Below, in pieces: positions 61,008 through 64,000 of a stretch of 64,000 nt of DNA; the stretch's first letter is position 1; each line of letters starts with the position of its first letter. The notes beneath the pieces are model-generated. The model made no database searches and was not told where the DNA came from. It saw nothing but the letters and a program-made list of their open reading frames with translations. The stretch is from Pseudomonadota bacterium (lineage in GTDB: Bacteria; Pseudomonadota; Gammaproteobacteria; Xanthomonadales; Xanthomonadaceae): positions 1 through 64,000 of the forward strand of contig JAFEEL010000031.1 in assembly GCA_018241125.1 (NCBI GenBank). Direction: 5' to 3'. The translations under genes and the position numbers were made by a program.

Positions 61008-61264
61008 CAACGATCAGCTTGTGCCGCGTACTTGGCCTCGAGGCGGTCGAATACGGCATCGACAGACTTGGCGGGGCCGCTCGCCCGGCCTGCTGCGATC
61101 TCTGTGCGCAGGGCGTCCAGTTCAAGTTGCTTGCGCTCCTCGCGCTCCTCCAGCAGACGCAGTCCTGCCCGCACCACCTCGCTGGCGTTATTGAACCGAC
61201 CACTTTGCAGTTGATCGCGGATGAAGGTTTCGAAGTGATTGCCAAGGGCGACGCTGGTAGGCAT
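61007..61264 (-). CDS. parD: ParD-type antitoxin
   Basis: An 85-residue antitoxin. The N-terminus TSVALGNHFETFIRDQLQSGRFNNASEVVRAGLRLLEERE is the ribbon-helix-helix DNA-binding part of ParD/CopG-like proteins, and the C-terminal half (SVDAVFDRLEAKYA) is the toxin-binding region. It is preceded by overlapping palindromes and a near-consensus promoter. Confidence 0.92.
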   Translation of the reverse strand: MPTSVALGNHFETFIRDQLQSGRFNNASEVVRAGLRLLEEREERKQLELDALRTEIAAGRASGPAKSVDAVFDRLEAKYAAQADR

Positions 61265-61276
61265 GACTGAACCCCT

Positions 61277-61322
61277 AACTATTAACAATAGTTATTGTCT
61301 GCCATACCCAACCTACTGTCAA
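61277..61322 (-). promoter_or_regulatory. parDE promoter and operator
   Basis: On the minus strand, TTGACA (61317-61322) and GACAAT (61294-61299) are spaced 17 bp. Two overlapping perfect palindromes follow: ACAATA-GT-TATTGT (61285-61298), covering the -10, and AACTATT-AAC-AATAGTT (61277-61293), just downstream. This suits autorepression by ParD. The promoter lies at the edge of an IS110 remnant. Confidence 0.65.
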
Positions 61323-61365
61323 TGCACAGGCTCGTCCAGCCGGTAACCAGCAGCCCAGCCGCCAT

Positions 61366-61548
61366 CACCCTTCTGTTGATGGGCCCCAGGTGGCAGTGTT
61401 CGGCGCGCCGGTGGACGCTGGGCACCAGTCCGAAGTAGGCAGCGAGTTTATCGGCGGAGGCAAACCGGCCGATGTCGCCGATCGCGGCCATGAACGCATG
61501 GGCAATGGCGGCATCGATACCCGGCAGGGTCATCAGCCTGGACAATCC
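61366..61548 (-). pseudogene. IS110-family transposase remnant (C-terminal Tnp20 piece)
   Basis: The minus-strand frame contains SRLMTLPGIDAAIAHAFMAA, then IGDIGRFASADKLAAYFGLV and PSVHRRAEHCHLGPINRR, which matches the helix-hairpin-helix/Transposase_20 region of IS110-family transposases. No DEDD N-terminal domain is upstream; that DNA is palindromic repeat. Downstream the frame drifts into unrelated sequence and ends at 61282 next to the parD operator. It is a fragment of about 60 codons of a once-larger transposase. Confidence 0.8.
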
Positions 61549-61562
61549 GCTTTTGATCGTCA

Positions 61563-61804
61563 CTCCCGCGAAGGCGGGAGTCCAGTGACTTTGCAAAGCC
61601 AAGGAAACGCTGATTAACCCGTCATTCCGGCGGTTTTCAACGGCAAAGCCGGTCAAGCCGGAATCCATTTCGACTTGCGGAACAGCAACTTGGATGACCG
61701 GCTGTCGCCGTTAAAAAGCGCTTCCGGCGTTCGCCGGGATGACGAGCAAAAAATCGGCTTTTCGGGGTTCCCTGAAGTCGCCGGATCCCCGCCTTCGCGG
61801 GGAT
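61563..61804. repeat. Cluster of REP-like palindromes
   Basis: Four perfect palindromes lie within 242 bp: CTCCCGC-GAAG-GCGGGAG (61563-61580); ATTCCGGC and GCCGGAAT with a 25-nt loop (61624-61664); CCGGCG-TT-CGCCGG (61724-61737); and ATCCCCGC-CTTC-GCGGGGAT (61785-61804). The CTTC/GAAG tetraloop with a GCGGG stem matches the element at 18110-18127. The cluster separates the IS110 remnant from the oxoacid dehydrogenase gene and could also end that gene's transcript on the minus strand. Confidence 0.8.
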
Positions 61805-61816
61805 GACGGCAATACA

Positions 61817-64000
61817 TCAAAGTTTCCCCAACGCTCCCGCCGCCGCCACGATGTCCGCATCGCCCGGCAGCACCAGCAGCGCGGCACCCGCCAGCGGCGT
61901 GTAGGTATCCACGCCGACCACGCGCTTGAGCGGCTTGTCGCCGTGGCCGCCTTCGACGATGGCGGTGATGATGCCCTCGCCCACCCCGGCGCTGCGCCGA
62001 CCCTCGTCGACCACGAGGATGCGCGTGCACTGCCCGGCGTGATGGGCAATGGCTTTTTCATTCAATGGCACCAGCCAGCGCAGATCCACCACCCGCACCT
62101 TCCAGCCGTGCGCGGCTTCGATTTGCTTGGCGGCGCGCAGGCTCATCGGCACGCCGTTGCCGTAGGTGAAGATCACCACATCGTTCGCGGCGGGCTCGTA
62201 CACGCGCTCCTCGCCGAGCGTCATCGCCTCGCCCGGCGGCGGATAGGCGAACTGCCAGCCGCCGTCGCCGGGCGCGTGCAGATCCTTGGTCATGTACAGC
62301 GCGATCGGCTCGAGAAAGGCGCACACGCGGCCATCGACCTTCACCAGCGCCGCCAGCGTGCGCAGCATCGTCGCCGCGTCGTCGCCGCGCGATGGACAGC
62401 CGACCACGAGACCGGGGATGTCGCGCAACGCCGCGATCGAGTTGTCGTTGTGGAAGTGCCCGCCGAAGCCGCGCTGGTAGCCCAGCGACGCAACCCGCAT
62501 CAGGATCGGATTGCGGTACTGGCCGTTGCTGAAAAACTGCAATGAACACGCCTCGCCGCGGATCTGGTCGCAGGCATTGTGAAAATAAGCGAGGTACTGG
62601 ATCTCCGGGATCGGCAACATCCCCAGGTTGGCGTAGCCCTGCGCCAGCCCGAGAATCATCGTCTCGTCGAGCAGGGTGTTGAACACGCGCGCGTTCTTGA
62701 ACGCCTTGTGCAGCCCCTTGGTGACCGTGTACACGCCGCCCTTCTGCGCCACGTCTTCGCCGAACAACAGCGACTCGGGATATTTGCAGAACAGGTCGTG
62801 CAGGGCGTTGTTGATCAACAGCGCCAGATGCCGCGGCGGCAGGTTCTCGGGCAGCTTGGCCTCGCCGCCGAACACGGCAAGGCGCTTGTCGTTGCAGTCG
62901 GCGCGTGCCGCTTCCGCCTTCACGGCCTCCGGCGTGTACGGCGCCAGCGGCGCGATCACGTCGGCCAGTTCGGTGAGCTTGGGACGGCGGTCGGCTTCCT
63001 CGGCGGCGGCGAAACACTTGCCGCGGATCGCCTCGTACTGCGCCAACAGCGAATCCTTCGTGTACAGGCCCGACGCCAGCGCGATGTGCGCCGAGCGCAA
63101 CAGCGGATCGCCGGCTTCGACCTGCATCAACTCCTCGATGCTGCGCCACTCGATTTCGAAGTCGGTACCGGCATGGCCCATGATGCGCGTCGTGCGCAGG
63201 TGCAGGAAAGTCGGTCGGCGCGTGCTGCGGCAGTGATGCACGGCGCGCGCGACGCCTTCGTAGCCGGCGGCGAGGTCGAGGCCGTCGGCGTAGAAATAAT
63301 CCAGATCCTGACGCTGTGCGAAGTTGCGCTCGATCCAGCCGCCCGGCGTCTTCACCGAGATGCCGATGCCGTTGTCCTCGCACACGAACAGCACCGGTGC
63401 CGGCAGCTTCTGGTACGCCGTCCAGCCGGCGGTGTTGAACGCGGTCTGCGCGGTGGCGTGGTTGGAGGATGCATCGCCGAACGAACAGATCGCGATCGAG
63501 TCGTCGGGGATCGGCAGCACATGCCCAATGCGTCGCGCCTGCTCGATCGCCACCGCGGTGCCCAGCGCCTTGGGCAAGTGGGATGCAATCGTCGAAGTCT
63601 GCGGCAGCACCCACAGCGGCTTGCTGCCCCACACCTTGTGGCGACCACCGGACGCCGGATCGTCCTTGCTGGCAGCGAAGCTCAGCGCCGAATCCATGAT
63701 CGGGTCGAGTTTTCTACCATCAGTGCCCGGCAATTTCCTGAAGCGTTCGGCCATGAACGCGCCAGAGCGGTAATGCAGGAAGGCCGGGTCGGTGTGGCGA
63801 GTCAGCCGGGCGACCATCGCGTTGCCTTCGTGGCCGCTCGATCCGATCGTGTAGAAGACCTTGTTCTTCACCCGCAGCACGCGCGCCATCAGGTCCAGAT
63901 GCCGCGAGATCAATTGCGATTCGAACAGGTCGAGGAAATCGTGCGCGCTGCACAGACTGCCGTCGAGCACGGGGTCATCGGCGCTCGGGCGCGGCTGCGC
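61817..64000 (-). CDS. Fused E1 alpha/beta 2-oxoacid (branched-chain type) dehydrogenase, 5' end off the window
   Basis: At least 728 residues are visible and the frame stays open at the right edge, so the N-terminus is missing. The alpha-like half has the thiamine-pyrophosphate segment SFGDASSNHATAQTAFNTAG and VCEDNGIGIS. The beta-like half starts near HLALLINNALHDLFCKYPE and has LLFGEDVAQKGGVYTVTKGL, NTLLDETMILGLAQGYANLG and late VDLRWLVPLNEKAI. It decarboxylates a 2-oxo acid and acetylates lipoyl-E2. Single-chain fusions of this type are less common than separate E1 alpha and beta genes. No E2 or E3 gene is visible. Confidence 0.9.
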   Translation of the reverse strand, partial: AQPRPSADDPVLDGSLCSAHDFLDLFESQLISRHLDLMARVLRVKNKVFYTIGSSGHEGNAMVARLTRHTDPAFLHYRSGAFMAERFRKLPGTDGRKLDPIMDSALSFAASKDDPASGGRHKVWGSKPLWVLPQTSTIASHLPKALGTAVAIEQARRIGHVLPIPDDSIAICSFGDASSNHATAQTAFNTAGWTAYQKLPAPVLFVCEDNGIGISVKTPGGWIERNFAQRQDLDYFYADGLDLAAGYEGVARAVHHCRSTRRPTFLHLRTTRIMGHAGTDFEIEWRSIEELMQVEAGDPLLRSAHIALASGLYTKDSLLAQYEAIRGKCFAAAEEADRRPKLTELADVIAPLAPYTPEAVKAEAARADCNDKRLAVFGGEAKLPENLPPRHLALLINNALHDLFCKYPESLLFGEDVAQKGGVYTVTKGLHKAFKNARVFNTLLDETMILGLAQGYANLGMLPIPEIQYLAYFHNACDQIRGEACSLQFFSNGQYRNPILMRVASLGYQRGFGGHFHNDNSIAALRDIPGLVVGCPSRGDDAATMLRTLAALVKVDGRVCAFLEPIALYMTKDLHAPGDGGWQFAYPPPGEAMTLGEERVYEPAANDVVIFTYGNGVPMSLRAAKQIEAAHGWKVRVVDLRWLVPLNEKAIAHHAGQCTRILVVDEGRRSAGVGEGIITAIVEGGHGDKPLKRVVGVDTYTPLAGAALLVLPGDADIVAAAGALGKL

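Overview
The window is a GC-rich chromosomal segment of a gammaproteobacterium. Gene content and order point to the Xanthomonadaceae/Rhodanobacteraceae group: the run sdhAF4-sdhCDAB-sdhE-ygfX-lolC-lolD-comEC-exbB-exbD-msbA-lpxK-kdsB-ptp-(NHL)-uvrC-pgsA, fused CysNC, AmgK-MurU cell-wall recycling, and seven-base tandem repeats between operon genes. Most genes are housekeeping: envelope and LPS assembly, peptidoglycan recycling, purine synthesis, nucleotide excision repair, succinate dehydrogenase and sulfate activation. They are packed tightly, with many ATGA/GTGA overlaps.

Layout. 1-467 looks like the tail of an integrated element next to a tRNA-Val gene (468-542). 658-3467 holds a TVP38-type membrane protein and uvrB. 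3715-5723 holds an orphan FimT-like pseudopilin and a FAD oxidoreductase. 5747-10046 is a minus-strand cluster manC-cysD-cysNC, divergent from amgK-murU (10174-11915). 11934-15430 is hda-perM-CDP-alcohol phosphatidyltransferase-DUF2066, divergent from purM-purN-DUF3108 (15585-18074). A BrnTA toxin-antitoxin module follows, then murA and ibaG facing kdsD.

The most unusual part is 21562-29859. kdsD (ends 21561) and kdsC-lptC-lptA-lptB (29860-32276) are usually adjacent, but here about 8.3 kb of accessory DNA separates them. It holds a HigBA-type module, a RAYT (REP-associated tyrosine transposase) bounded by inverted GGGCCAGAGT-type motifs, a complete IS4-family element with a 9-bp target duplication, a small membrane protein that is a candidate immunity protein, and a 1,452-residue secreted Rhs/YD-repeat protein with an unrecognised 199-residue C-terminal tip.

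From 32334 to 52677 nearly everything is on the minus strand: a CLC channel, then a very long gene run read from sdhAF4 (52677) down to pgsA (34216). This run couples succinate dehydrogenase and its assembly factors with lipoprotein sorting (LolCD), DNA uptake (ComEC), energy transduction (ExbBD), lipid A export and synthesis (MsbA, LpxK, KdsB) and UvrC. 52716-60244 is mostly plus strand: ygfZ, a small secreted protein, a DUF3311/SSS transporter pair, a SpoIIAA-like protein and an M16 peptidase, with a minus-strand adenylate cyclase-FHA protein. The right end has a 59-residue small gene, a ParDE module with its promoter/operator, an IS110 remnant with a cluster of palindromes, and the 3' part of a fused E1 alpha/beta 2-oxoacid dehydrogenase that runs off the window.

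A recurring feature is the heptanucleotide array (GATTCAC, GAGTCCC or GCTCCCT type). Copies lie inside the sdhA-sdhB, ibaG-murA, lolC-lolD and purM-purN junctions, and one has been translated into the N-terminus of PurN. All assignments rest on reading the sequence; no database search was run.
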